Source of the DNA: Echinometra lucunter
Taxonomy: Eukaryota; Echinodermata; Echinoidea; Camarodonta; Echinometridae
Reading direction: 5' to 3'
Assembly: GCA_029962745.1 (NCBI GenBank)
Contig: CM057162.1
Location: 23,560,104-23,624,103, forward strand
DNA length: 64,000 bases
Both the position numbers and the translations under genes were made by a program. Shown piece after piece: positions 44,429 to 54,965 of the stretch. The notes below the pieces were generated by a model, which saw nothing but the letters and a program-made list of their open reading frames with translations, ran no database searches and was not told the DNA's origin. Position 1 is the stretch's first letter. Every line of letters begins with the position of its first letter.

Positions 44429-44527
44429 GTACACTTCCTTGTGGAAGAGAATGTCTGAACGGAGGCACTTGCAACAGAGGGGTGTGTGAATGTGCCCCAG
44501 GATTCACTGGAACAGACTGCAGTGGTG
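44429..44527 (+). CDS. Exon 19: short EGF domain
   Basis: Acceptor 'tttgttacag', donor 'gtaagt', 99 bp, phase 1-1. The first two bases complete the last cysteine of exon 18; then TLPCGRECLNGGTC, NRGVCECAPGFTGTDC. Six own cysteines in short EGF spacing. Confidence 0.92.
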
Positions 44528-45607
44528 GTAAGTTTTGTTCTCTGAAATTTGATATTTCTATGCTGTATATGAAAGATAATGTTTCCTAATTTTTTTAATA
44601 TATATGGAAGCTGTCTGCTCAGTGTTAGGCCATTGCCCTTTGATCAAATTCTTTAAAGTTACCCTTGCCCTTCACGTGATTGTGAGCACACATACATTTT
44701 CATGTTATTCTGTACATGCAATTTATATTTGACGATGATTTTGTCATGTCACTGCAAATTTATTGTGGGCTGAAAAGTCCTTAACATAATATGAGACATT
44801 TCAATTTCAGTTTCAATTTTATTTCCACAAAATCAATATCAAATCAATATACAAAATATATCAAGAAGCAATATGAATTTGTCAGTTACAAACAGATCTG
44901 TAATAATACTATACAAGAAAATTAAAATATGCAAGAAATCATTTAGTAATTCGATACCATTGCATTCATATTGTGGAGGGGCCTAAAGTAAAGCTCTTCT
45001 AATAAAGATCCAGTTGTTTTGGAGTTACTGTTACTGTCCTTCTGGATAGGTTTTGTAGAAATGATGACGTGTTTCACAGCATATTTTCTTCTTTCTTCAA
45101 TTTACAAACCCCCCCCCCCCCCACCATTCATATTGTGTAAAGCCCACCGCACACTTCACGACCTGTCTGTAATCTTATTTTGGAAAGTATTGTTATAGTA
45201 CTTGATATGAATCTTCAAAAATGAAAAATCAACCTGATGAAAGATCTAAATGGTTGTATGAATACTACACTAGAAACTTCGGGCAATTGTGAGCCTCCTT
45301 GTAGGTGTAAAAGCAATGTCAATTCTGAATCATCATAGCATTCTTGCAATGGGCTATGATTTGAAGCCGACGTGGCCTTTACTCCGACCACAAGGCTTGC
45401 AGTTAACCAAAATTTTGATTTTAGTATTCCTATATTTATTCTTAATCTCAAATAAGGTAATTTTACCTGTTTAAACTTTCATATTTAAAATGAAAAATTA
45501 CATTTGTTCTATAATCTGGTCACAGTTGGATCGTATAGTGTGCGACAGGCTTAAGGGAGTTCCTATGCTGATGCGATGATTTGTCATTAATTCTCCCTCC
45601 TTTTCAG
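44528..45607. other. Intron 19: possible retroelement tail, C run
   Basis: About 44805-44900 begins 'tttcagtttcaattttattt' followed by A-rich sequence, a style seen at the 3' ends of inverted retroelements (also near 9995 and 63250). A C run is at about 45108-45121. No coding feature. Confidence 0.35.
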
Positions 45608-45730
45608 ATATTGATGAGTGTGCTACAGGTTTGAATCGTTGTCCTGATGCATGTCAGAATACCTATGGAAGCTACAGATGTTCTTGCCCTCTTGGATTCC
45701 AAATCTCTTCTGATGGCACAGGATGTATTG
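45608..45730 (+). CDS. Exon 20: calcium-binding EGF domain
   Basis: Acceptor 'tccttttcag', donor 'gtaaat', 123 bp, phase 1-1. Encodes DIDECATGLNRC, CQNTYGSYRCSC, PLGFQISSDGTGC. Six cysteines. Confidence 0.93.
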
Positions 45731-45873
45731 GTAAATACTCTCCCATTATTCACCTATCCTCCTATTCAAGTTGGATATTAGTTTCAAATTTATTGGTTCC
45801 ATTGATTATGAAACTACATTCTGACCTCATTTATTCAGCCCGCTCTTATATGAATCTATCAATTGGATGAGAT

Positions 45874-46179
45874 CTATGCCATTTGTTGACTTTGACGATC
45901 ATGCTGCTCCAGAACCCTCGGTTCCTTCTCTATGAGCACCACTCCCTGGTCTTTTACTCTTCTCTCTTCTAACCATTTCTGCAGACTGTCCATCCAAAGT
46001 ATCCTTCCCCTTCCCCTACTCCTCTTTCCCTCCATCTTCCCTGTTAAAGCAAGGTTCTCTAAGTCTTCTTTACATATAAAGCGTCCCATGAATTTGGACA
46101 TTGTATGTTGTTCTTTTACCTCACTCAATTCCACCAGAAAATACCATGCAAAACTCGTACAAAACTCACTCAAAACCAA
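45874..46179 (-). pseudogene. LINE-type reverse transcriptase, C-terminal relic
   Basis: A 101-codon frame contains DLENLALTGKMEGKRSRGRG followed by ILWMDSLQKWLEER. A block of the form 'L..L..TG.I.GKRSRGR.R..W.D.L..WL' is typical of the C-terminal end of non-LTR retrotransposon polyproteins. The upstream reverse transcriptase core is missing, so this is a 5'-truncated relic in antisense to the host gene. The clade is not determined. Confidence 0.7.
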
Positions 46180-46892
46180 TGGTTAGTGCCCCATTTGCAC
46201 TGTAGACAATTACTTCCTATCACATGCAAAAAATGCACTTACTGTACTGGGAAACTTTCACATGCATAGACCTGGCCTAAATCTGTTTTTTTTTTCCAGC
46301 AGTTCTCACATATTCCTCCAAATCTTTTATCCGAATCACTGCCTATCGCGACGTGGCCAGAAAGTGAAGATGAGCTTTAGTTCTCAACTTCTCATAACAA
46401 TTGTATGTTTTTAACAATAATATATTGTTCTTTCATTGTATTATGAAAGAGAGTCCGGATTAGAGATGCAGAAAGTCCCATAGAAAATCAGTTTACATAT
46501 ATCTTTCAAAGGACATGAACATATACCATGCACATTGGACTTACACTGTACTACATGCTTATCACAATGCTGTTTTTCATGAAGGCCTGATTTGTATAAT
46601 TTTCCTGTATTTCATGGGCAACAGCAAATTCCTGCATATTTTTTTTTCCAAATATATGTCTGTGCATAGTTTAGTGATAGCGTCCACATTTTCAAATGTT
46701 GGTAATTTGAGTTTTGGATTTTCTTTTTTTTTCTTTCCCAAATGTTATTGAGCCTCAGCTATAGACAGATTTTTATTTTACTTATTTTCCAACAGCTTTG
46801 TGAAAGGAAACTTAATTGCTTGAATGGTTGTGAAAATTTGAGAATCAAATACATGAGTGATATTTAGCAATGTAATATCCTGTCTTATGCAG

Positions 46893-47015
46893 ATGTTGAT
46901 GAATGTCAGACTGAAGGATTACAGTGTGCACACCTCTGTACCAACCTCCCCGGAAGCTACGCCTGTACCTGTCCCATCGGACAACAGCTTGGACCTGATA
47001 AATTCTCCTGCATTG
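46893..47015 (+). CDS. Exon 21: calcium-binding EGF domain
   Basis: Acceptor 'cttatgcag', donor 'gtaaga', 123 bp, phase 1-1. Encodes DVDECQTEGLQC, CTNLPGSYACTC, PIGQQLGPDKFSC. Six cysteines. Last calcium-type domain in the window; every later EGF is of the short type. The interval 46180-46892 shows nothing recognisable. Confidence 0.93.
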
Positions 47016-47396
47016 GTAAGATCAAATGTACTTACTGGATCAAATGTATGAGGACATACCTCTCTGTAAAGACCATATTTTTTGTGGAGAAAGTATGAGG
47101 ACCCATGTGTACTTGCTCTGTGTAAAGGTAGACCTCATGCCTGTAAAAAAAAATAAAACAGCAAAAACAAATAAACAACAACCAGAAAACATAAACAGAC
47201 TGATGATGGGGAATAACTGCTAAATCTATTCTAATCAACTGAAGTCACAGTCAGTTAAGTAAATGAGAAAATACAGTCTACTTTATTACCATACATGTTA
47301 GGATCTAGCATTGCACTGTATCCCATTTCCGTACTTATGTCACAATTTTTTCAATTTTTCAACTTTAGTGATGGAATAGTTCGGATGAGATAATTA

Positions 47397-47462
47397 GGGG
47401 GCTTGTCCGGGAATCGAACCCAGGGCCTCTCACACCCAAAGCAGCTTTCATACCACTAGACT
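47397..47462 (-). pseudogene. tRNA-Pro(TGG)-like pseudogene
   Basis: On the minus strand, 'gtctagtggtatgaaagc', anticodon loop 'tttgggt' (TGG), 'gagaggccctgggttcgatt' and 'cccggacaagccc' closely follow a eukaryotic tRNA-Pro. The D arm, anticodon loop, T arm and 3' acceptor strand are present, but the 5' acceptor strand has been replaced and the anticodon stem mismatches. A relic or SINE head rather than a working tRNA. Confidence 0.65.
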
Positions 47463-47517
47463 ATTTATTTCAAATGCTTTCTTTGCATTTATCACATGTC
47501 CTTTATTTGTCTTTCAG

Positions 47518-47613
47518 ATGTACCTTGCATCCCGCCATGTGTGAACGGAGGCCAGTGTGTGAGAGGGGCATGTCAGTGTCCTATTGGTTTCATTGGAGAA
47601 GATTGTAGCCAAG
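47518..47613 (+). CDS. Exon 22: short EGF domain
   Basis: Acceptor 'tgtctttcag', donor 'gtatga', 96 bp, phase 1-1. Encodes PCIPPCVNGGQC, VRGACQCPIGFIGEDC. Six cysteines. It opens the run of ten consecutive short EGFs and is followed by tandem decayed copies of itself. Confidence 0.93.
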
Positions 47614-47639
47614 GTATGAAGGATAATAAGAATCATTGT

Positions 47640-48350
47640 GCCGATGATGATGATGTTGATTGTCAAGGTGGTGGTAATGATTGTCATGGTGTTGGTGGTG
47701 ATGATAGTGTCACTGGTGGTCTATTTGGATGGAGGCCAGTGTACAAGAGGGTGGGGAATGTCAGTGTCCTGTAAGCTTCAGTGGGGAAGATTGTAGCCAA
47801 GGTATAAAGAATAATAAAAATCATTGTGGTGATGATGATGATGTTGATTGTCAAGGTGGTGGTGATGATTGTGCCACTGGTGGTCCATGTGGATGGAGTC
47901 CATTGTATAAGGGGGTGGGGTACATGTATGTCAGTGTCTCATGGATTTATTGGGGAAGACTTTAGCTGAGGTAATTATGAAACAGCATGACAGCATGATA
48001 ATGATAGTGATGATGATCTTGAATATGATGGTGATGATGTTGCTGTTAATGTGGATTGTGGCGATGATGATAATGATGATGGTGGTAGCAAAGATAGTGG
48101 TTATAGTGAGAGTTGCAGCCTCTGCTTGAATGTAGGCCATTTACTGAGAGGGGCATGTCAGTGGCCAATTTGCTTCATACAGGAAGAATGAAGCCAAAGT
48201 ATAGAAAGAATGATGAAAATCACTTTGACAGTGATAATGTGAATGATGATGAGGTGGGTGATAGTGGTAGTGGTGGTAATGATTATGGTCATAGTGACAG
48301 AGAGTCGTTGCATGCTTAGAGGACTGTGAGTGAGAGGAGCATGACATTGG
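47640..48350 (+). pseudogene. Four tandem decayed copies of exon 22
   Basis: Copies at about 47726-47801 ('tggatggaggccagtgtaca', 'gattgtagccaag' with donor-like 'gtataa'), 47884-47970, 48115-48210 and 48318-48349 match the exon 3' part with increasing decay. Between them (GAT)n-rich segments such as 'gatgatgatgatgttgattg' are duplicated too, giving units of about 170-240 bp. None has an open six-cysteine frame. Confidence 0.8.
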
Positions 48351-49027
48351 GTGATTTCAAGTTTGGTGTGCGGTGTTGGTGTTGAGAACGTGGAAAGGCT
48401 CCTGAACCGAGCTCCAACACCAAAGTTCATTTTAGAGGGATGATACATATCATCTCATCGATAGCTCAACACCGAGTGACGTCATACGCTATAGCGAAAA
48501 ATCTTGGCGATGAAATCATTTTCCCTCAGGATTTCTAATAAATCTACCTCTTATTGGACTCGAATCGCATTATCATTTGAAGAATCCAAGAGGAAAAATA
48601 TTACTCTTTCATGGAAAATGTATGGGTTTGATTATATCAAGTTGTTTGACTGCAAAATGGGTTTAACTATCAAATGTGACGAGTGGCTGTAGCAAAGATT
48701 GCCACTGCTGCACGAGGGACAAGCAGCAATAACATGTATGATTACAATACCAACACCAACACCGTATTTGAAATCATGAATTTCCCGATCCGTAGGGGCT
48801 GGTGTTGGTGAATGGGGGATATTGCATGTAAATCGTCAACACAAACCGTGATACTCGGTTCAGCAGATGACATTCAACACCATCGGTAAACACAGACTAC
48901 CGGAAATATGCCAGATTTTGCGGGGTCAATCCCAACACCAGCCTGATTTCAAGTTCGGTGTTGAGGCTGGTGTTAGTGTTCTCACAACACCAACACCAGT
49001 CTCCAACTCTGTACTTGAAATCACCCA
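48348..49027. mobile_element. Terminal-inverted-repeat element, ~680 bp
   Basis: Ends 'tgggtgatttcaagt' and 'acttgaaatcaccca' are inverted; just inside, both sides have 'ggtgttggtgttg' words in inverse orientation. The interior holds 'gagtgacgtcata' and no transposase. It directly abuts, and probably truncated, the last exon 22 relic. Confidence 0.7.
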
Positions 49028-49177
49028 TTATTTTGTTAGCTTATAGCATGAATGTAACCAAGCTGATGATAATGAAAGTCCTTTTATGGACTGCGATTGT
49101 ATTGCATAGGACAGTGTTGCTGAATAAAATGTGATAAAATATGTATTTACAAATTACGTTGTTCTTTTTTCCTGTAG

Positions 49178-49276
49178 AGAGACCATGTGATGATGTTTGC
49201 CGAAATGGAGGATTCTGTTACCAAGGGGCTTGTCAGTGTGGTGCAGGCTTCGCTGGAGAGTTTTGTCAGACAAGGG
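49178..49276 (+). CDS. Exon 23: short EGF domain
   Basis: Acceptor 'tttttcctgtag', donor 'gtatgt', 99 bp, phase 1-1. Encodes PCDDVCRNGGFC, YQGACQCGAGFAGEFC. Six cysteines. Confidence 0.92.
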
Positions 49277-49383
49277 GTATGTTCTGATTATAACATCTCT
49301 ATCCCTTATTTCCATATACAAGTTGCAATAGCCCTAATGTGATGGAAGGAGTGAAAGGAGAGACAGTATTACATGTATAATAG

Positions 49384-49640
49384 GTATCTTAGGGAAACAA
49401 CGAGGTGTGAAAAAACGGGTCTGGAACGCAAAATGGAAAATTGTTGAAAATGTGAATTTTCAAACACAGATTGATGATTAAATGGATAGCATGTAGACAT
49501 TAAAAATGACTATACAATCTTGCTGCGGAATGATATTTGTTGAAAATTCTTTTCACTATGTCACAATAGACATTTTAATTTTTGCATTTTTGCATTTTGC
49601 GTTTGCGTTTTGCACCACAGTGTTTTCCTGAGACGCCTTA
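49384..49640. mobile_element. MITE family A, copy 4
   Basis: Starts 'gtatcttagggaaacaacga' and ends 'gttttcctgagacgcctta'. It contains 'gatagcatgtagacatt' and 'aatgatatttgttgaaaatt', diverged forms of the family core. Confidence 0.75.
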
Positions 49641-50020
49641 TTTCTTTTATGAACTTTGAGCAAGCTCAGGACCCTGACAAGTAATTGATATATTTTGTGA
49701 TAAACAATTATTCAGAATTTTCAGAAGTGAGCTCTATATTAGATGTACATGTACAGTGAATTTATCCCCATATGATGTATTGTGTGTAAAGATTTTGTCA
49801 CTGATCTTCTTTTTGTCTTCTTTTTTTTAATCCCTTGTAAAAAAATTCAGAAGTCGTTTGTGTGGAAATGCTTGTAGAAAGGTTTTGGTTATAGATTAGA
49901 AAAAAAACAAGTTTCACATCACATTTACACTTAGTTGAATTTATGGACACGGGAAATATTGTGCAATTCAAATATTTAGATAGATCTTATCAAACATGTG
50001 GCTAGTAGCATGACATACAC
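49641..50020. other. Intron 23, middle: nothing recognised
   Basis: AT-rich, no supported feature. Confidence 0.4.
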
Positions 50021-50282
50021 TATGAACATGACCGACAAAGAAAGTGGACAAAATAAACAACCTCTCATTCTACCCTTCACAATGGTTCTGGTAGTCAAAA
50101 GAACATCCCTTCACTGCTATTATGTTTAATCATGTAGTTCCAGGTGAATATGCATGTGACACTTGTTCCACATATTTTAGATAATAGCAGTGAAGGGATG
50201 TTCTTTTGACTACCAGAACCATTGTGAAGGGTAGAATAAGGGGTTGTTTATTTTGTCCGCTTTCTTTGTCTGCCATGTTCAT
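50021..50282. mobile_element. Fold-back element, ~110 bp arms
   Basis: The left arm starts 'tatgaacatgaccgacaaag' and runs to about 50125; the right arm is its near-exact inverse ('tttgtctgccatgttcata' at the end). It would form a ~110 bp stem with a ~35-base loop. It ends 49 bp before exon 24. Confidence 0.88.
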
Positions 50283-50331
50283 AATGATAATGTATGGTTT
50301 TATTTGAATTATTGTCATAATTCATATTCAG

Positions 50332-50424
50332 TGTGTCAGCCATCCTGTATCAATGGAGGAGTGTGTAATGAAGGGGTGTGCCAATGCCCCTCTGGCTTCA
50401 GTGGACAGTATTGCCAAGAGAGAG
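50332..50424 (+). CDS. Exon 24: short EGF domain
   Basis: Acceptor 'catattcag', donor 'gtaaga', 93 bp, phase 1-1. Encodes VCQPSCINGGVC, NEGVCQCPSGFSGQYC. Six cysteines. It is flanked closely on both sides by fold-back elements. Confidence 0.93.
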
Positions 50425-50455
50425 GTAAGAGATAGGGATGGTAAGGAGGATGGTA

Positions 50456-50598
50456 CAGGGGAGCGTTTCATGAAGAGTCTTGGCGGTGATTTTCAACGAC
50501 TAATTTGCTCTCAGCCAATCAGATGCGAGGATTTTCACTGGCTTATAACATTTGTCAGTGAAAAGCAGCGACAAAACTCTTCATGAAACGCTCCCCTG
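50456..50598. mobile_element. Fold-back element
   Basis: Ends 'caggggagcgtttcatgaag' and 'cttcatgaaacgctcccctg' are perfect inverted repeats. The interior 'ttgctctcagccaatcagat' resembles, in inverse, the interior of family B at 12837 and 15744. It starts 32 bp after exon 24. Confidence 0.88.
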
Positions 50599-50659
50599 GT
50601 TGCATGGGATGGACAGACTATCATTATTTTTGTGACGTTGTTGATGATGCTGCTGTTAT

Positions 50660-50711
50660 TGTTATTTTTATTATTATTATTATTATTATTATCATTATTA
50701 TTATTATTGTA
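50660..50711. repeat. (ATT)n microsatellite
   Basis: A run of ATT triplets. The interval 50712-51590 shows no further feature apart from AT-rich sequence. Confidence 0.9.
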
Positions 50712-51593
50712 TTTGGCAGAAACAACCAAAAAAACCCCAGTAGAATTGAAAGGGAGTCACTTGGCTGTTGAGAAAAGAAGAAGACCCAATGCTTTACGAA
50801 GATATTACAAGCATTGCTTTGAGAATTTTCTCTGTAAATGTTTGTGTTTTGGACATAGAGATTACAGGGGAGGGGATTTGTGAGGAATGCACAGCTGTAT
50901 TGTGCAGTATATTTAAGAGTATTCAAAGAGTTTTCAAACATATTTTTATATTAGACAATACATTGGCTTCTTACTATTATCCTGGGAAATTATTTTTTGT
51001 ACATCGTGCTTGTTTTAAACAATCATTTCGCAACTATTCGTGAGCATTTGCAACTAATTTATATATCCAAAGATTCTATACAAAAGTTGCGTGTGAGCAA
51101 AAATTATGATTTTTGCACCGTGAGATGAACAATTCTAATGCAATCTACATGCAAAGCATACAGGCAGCTGCACTAACATTATTGTGTGAATGCTAGAACT
51201 CACCAATCATTTATCAACAAGTAACTAAAGACTTTTTTTATGCATTGCCAAAATGTATTTGTTTTATAGTGCAAAAGTACATGTATATTTCTCATATTTG
51301 CTATACATGTATGAGAAAGTGTGATTTCATGTGATTATTATGTGTCATTTAATTTCTTTTTTGAAAATGCAAGTGAGAAACTTTAACACTATTAGTGACA
51401 TGTTCTAGTGAATTGCTTTATAAGGATATGAGATTGCCAATTAGATTTATAAATTTCTTCAATTTTGCAAAGCCTATCCATTTCAGATTATTCTTCCTCC
51501 TGAATTCTAGAAAGTTAAAAGTGTAACTGGCTTTAGAAATTAATTTCCAAACTAATTGATTTGTGATTGATTTTCTTGTCACTCTGCAGTAGA

Positions 51594-51915
51594 GTCAAAC
51601 CTGTCCTAGTGGCCACCTGTCTATAGCCGCCACCTCCATAGAGTGGCAGCTAAAACTGATTTCCATGGAGATGAAATATGTTTCAAGAACCTGTCTATAG
51701 CAGCCACCTCCATAGAGTGGCAACTAAAACTGATTCCCGTGAAGATGAAACATGTTTCAAGAACCTGTCTATAGCAGCCACCTCCATAGAGTGGCAACTA
51801 AAACTGATTCCCATGGAGATGAAATATGTTTCAAGAACCTGTCTATCGCAGTCACCTGTCTAAAGGCCACACTTTTGTTTCCATTGGGTGGTCACTGTAG
51901 ACAGGTTTCACTGTA
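51594..51915. repeat. ~85 bp tandem repeat, about three to four units
   Basis: Units contain 'gccacctccatagagtggca', 'aactaaaactgattcccatg' and 'gaaatatgtttcaagaacct'. The ends 'gagtcaaacctgtcctagtg' and 'cactgtagacaggtttcac' resemble the 'acctgtctataaagacc' dispersed repeat seen near 41890 and 61680. Frames with repeated EPVYSSHLHRV are repeat translations. Confidence 0.85.
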
Positions 51916-52038
51916 TGTGTATTTTATTACAAAGAAATACTGCTGGCATTTGTTATCCTAAATAATGCAAACAATATACACAATATAGTAATACTAACCC
52001 GCAAGTAAGATAGCGACTAATCATTGTATTTATACCAG

Positions 52039-52131
52039 TGTGTGATCCACCATGTATGCATGACGGTACCTGTGTTGGAGGTGTGTGCGTCTGCCGTCCA
52101 GGTTTTACAGGAAAAGTCTGCCAAGATCTTG
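52039..52131 (+). CDS. Exon 25: short EGF domain
   Basis: Acceptor 'tttataccag', donor 'gtgagt', 93 bp, phase 1-1. Encodes VCDPPCMHDGTC, VGGVCVCRPGFTGKVC. Six cysteines; N-G-G is replaced by H-D-G. Confidence 0.92.
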
Positions 52132-52870
52132 GTGAGTTACCCCTGTCCATAGCCTCCTGATTTCCCCTCCAATGCTTTGGTTTTCTCAAAAATATGAACT
52201 CTTTTTCTTAAAACAATGTTGAATCTATATAAGAAAATTACAAGATGTGTACATAAATCTTTGGAATGTCACGACTGCATGCCCTTCCAAGGAACTCGGT
52301 TTATAAAATTTGGAAACATTTTCAAAACATTACATTGGACTATCACTTGCTCAAACACTTTTCTCTAATGTTTAAATCATTTACGAATAAGAAGTAATTA
52401 GAATTATGTAACTCTACCAAAATTTCCTTATTGATATTTTGATATCAGGATTAAAGATAAATTCCCCATAACTTTGTTCAGATCATGCTCATATTCTAGT
52501 ACTCACCCAGACAGCATGACCATAGGAAGTCTTATCCGACCAGTCGTCACATAAAGTGTGAATTTCATGTCAGGCCATTTGTAACATTAATATTGTTAGG
52601 AGTGCATCGCATAACTTGCACAATACTATGCATTTATAATGCTTCTGCAATTTTTCAAACACCATATTGTATGCATACAAACCTGAATGATGTTTTTACT
52701 TGCACACTGACATTTCGTTGCTTTGCATCATAGTTTTGATGAGAATGTAAGTATGATGTTGTATTCATACATGTGCTAATGTTTTACATGTAACTTTTCT
52801 TTCGGATATTGTATGGATTTCTTTTTTCACCAAAATACTTGTGGTGCTCTCTGGTACTCTGTCTCATAGA
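52132..52870. other. Intron 25, start: nothing recognised
   Basis: No supported exon, RNA gene or repeat. Confidence 0.4.
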
Positions 52871-53301
52871 GTGCTAGAAATAATACTCTGATCAGAGTCA
52901 TGATGAGCTCAGCTGAGTTAAACACAATCGCACTTCTTTAATTTGTGCAAACAGTTAGGATAACTGTATTCACATGCAATATAAGCAAAATATTTTGCGT
53001 GGTTTTATCTTCACGCAAGTGTCATGCCACTCGAAATGCGCAAAAAATTTCCACACTGCGAAATATTCCATGTTTACAGTATACCATTTGTGTGGTATAC
53101 CTCTCAATCACCCCCTTTGTACCATTTAAATCTCATTCCTTTCTGTTTTTAATTTAATTGACTGAGATGTTTGATATCAAACTTTCTGACTATATATAAA
53201 CAGTTCATTTCACTGATGTTTTAGTTCCTGAAGATGATCTGAAATAAAACGTTGCAAATTAGAAACCCATCATGACTCTGAGCAGAGTATTATTTCTAGC
53301 C
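52871..53301. mobile_element. Terminal-inverted-repeat element, ~430 bp
   Basis: Left 'tagaaataatactctgatca' then 'gagtcatgatg', matched in inverse by 'catcatgactctgagcagag' then 'tattatttcta' at the right. The ~30 bp ends are the only obvious structure. The interior is AT-rich and non-coding. The interval 53302-53930 shows nothing. Confidence 0.7.
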
Positions 53302-53932
53302 CTATGTATTCACATCTTCTGTGGCAATAACGGATTTCTGTTTCATATGATGTTGAGGATATTGTGTACTAATGTTTTTCCCTGTGATTCTTGGTTTTTA
53401 TAGAAAATTCTTCACAAAATTCTTTTTAGTGCTCCTTTTCAAGATTTCTTTAGTAATTGTCACTAACCCCCTAATCTTCTCAATGAACTGTAAACTAGAT
53501 TTTGGAATGAAAAATATTCTTTTATAATGATTAGACAATTGTAGTGACATATGTTGCACCTTTGATTCTAATTGATTAAGGATTAAATTTTTTATTGATA
53601 CACTCTTCATATAAAACATAATAATTTTCAAAATGTTACTTTAGAGTAATCAGACATGACTTTTTCATTGAATAAAGAGAAAAGACAGATCAAGACCTGT
53701 TTAAGAGGAATAAATGCAGGGGTACATGTACATGGTTCTTAACACTGGACCTCTAAAATTTCAGAATAGCAACGCACCCATTCATAAAACCCTGAAAATT
53801 TCATTCTTCATTTATTGGGGAAAAAAGCTTGAATACAAAGCTCTTATGAAGGGAGTTTTAGTATCCTTATCTGAAATGTGTTGTTTGGTACAGTTTTCAT
53901 ATTTGTATGTTTGTCATGTGCTTTTTCATTCT

Positions 53933-53957
53933 GTCTGTCTGTCTGTCTGTCTGTCTT
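53933..53957 (+). repeat. (TCTG)n microsatellite beside the exon 26 acceptor
   Basis: About six TCTG units end 14 bp before the exon 26 acceptor and supply most of its pyrimidine-rich tract. Confidence 0.9.
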
Positions 53958-53970
53958 GTCATACATGTAG

Positions 53971-54069
53971 TCTCAGCTTGTCTCTTCCCATGTGCACATG
54001 GGGGAACCTGTATAGATGGTTCATGCTTTTGCTTTGCTGGCTTTACTGGGCCTTATTGTGAAGAGCCAG
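53971..54069 (+). CDS. Exon 26: short EGF domain
   Basis: Acceptor 'catacatgtag', donor 'gtaaat', 99 bp, phase 1-1. Encodes ACLFPCAHGGTC, IDGSCFCFAGFTGPYC. Six cysteines; N-G-G is H-G-G here. The branch and pyrimidine region overlaps a tetranucleotide repeat. Confidence 0.92.
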
Positions 54070-54884
54070 GTAAATCGATGCCTTCCTACTCAAAATCTCA
54101 TCCTCATCAAACTCACCACAAAAAATAATGAAAGAGGAAGGAAGTACTCAGAATATTTCATCGGTTTTCCACCTTGCAAATATTAACCAGACATCTATTA
54201 GGAAGTTTAGTGAAACAGAGTGGTGTGAATAGACCCACCTGGAACACAAATACAGACAATTATGCATTTTGCTTCTTGACTACCAGTAGTCTTTCTGTGC
54301 CACCATGTTCCCTAAACTTCTTTAATTGATGTATCATTTCTTTGCAGAGACTTTTTGTTTTGTGTTCATTTCATGATAATTTAATTAGCTACTGAGTAAT
54401 TTTCAATTTGTAATTTTGGCTCTGTACTTCATACTTTTATTACGTTAAACACATTTGTCGCACTAACTTGCATGTCAGATTCTGAGAAAATTTGTTTGGT
54501 AATCATTCTTGCACTCAGGTTAGTAGGAACGTATCCAGTATTCCACATATTTTCTATCATCTTTTTCATTTAATGTGTTTAAATGATGTTGCTTCACAAA
54601 CTAGTTATTTCATCTTTTCATTTTATGTTAACTGTTATTCTGTTTGTTTTTATTCCCAAATTGTCCAACTATACATGTGTATTTATGACAAACTAGATAC
54701 CTCAAAAGATTTTTCATGTTTTTAAAATCTTTTTATGTATTGATGTAATCTAGTTGTCATTTTTTGGGGGGCAGTAGTTGTGTTAGGTTGTAGATCCTTT
54801 CATGTTTTGGGGGTTAATTGTTCTTACCTTGTTACTTGTTGACCATATTTATGTAACTTACACAATCATAATAAAAGAGAGTGA
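54070..54884. other. Intron 26, start: nothing recognised
   Basis: AT-rich; no feature supported. Confidence 0.4.
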
Positions 54885-54913
54885 GAGAGAGAGAGTGAGA
54901 GAGAGAGAGAGAG

Positions 54914-54964
<51 letters not shown>
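54878..54964. repeat. (GA)n/(GT)n microsatellite
   Basis: About 85 bp of GA repeats with a short GT run in the middle. The following 54965-55985 shows no supported feature. Confidence 0.95.

Positions 54965-54965
<1 letters not shown>

Noticed and set aside
47397..47462. Functional tRNA-Pro gene
   Set aside because: The 5' acceptor strand is missing and the anticodon stem is mispaired.
53222..53268. Hammerhead-ribozyme-like words (ctgaagatga ... aaacgttg)
   Set aside because: Only loose resemblance; the conserved core is not complete and stems are not evident.
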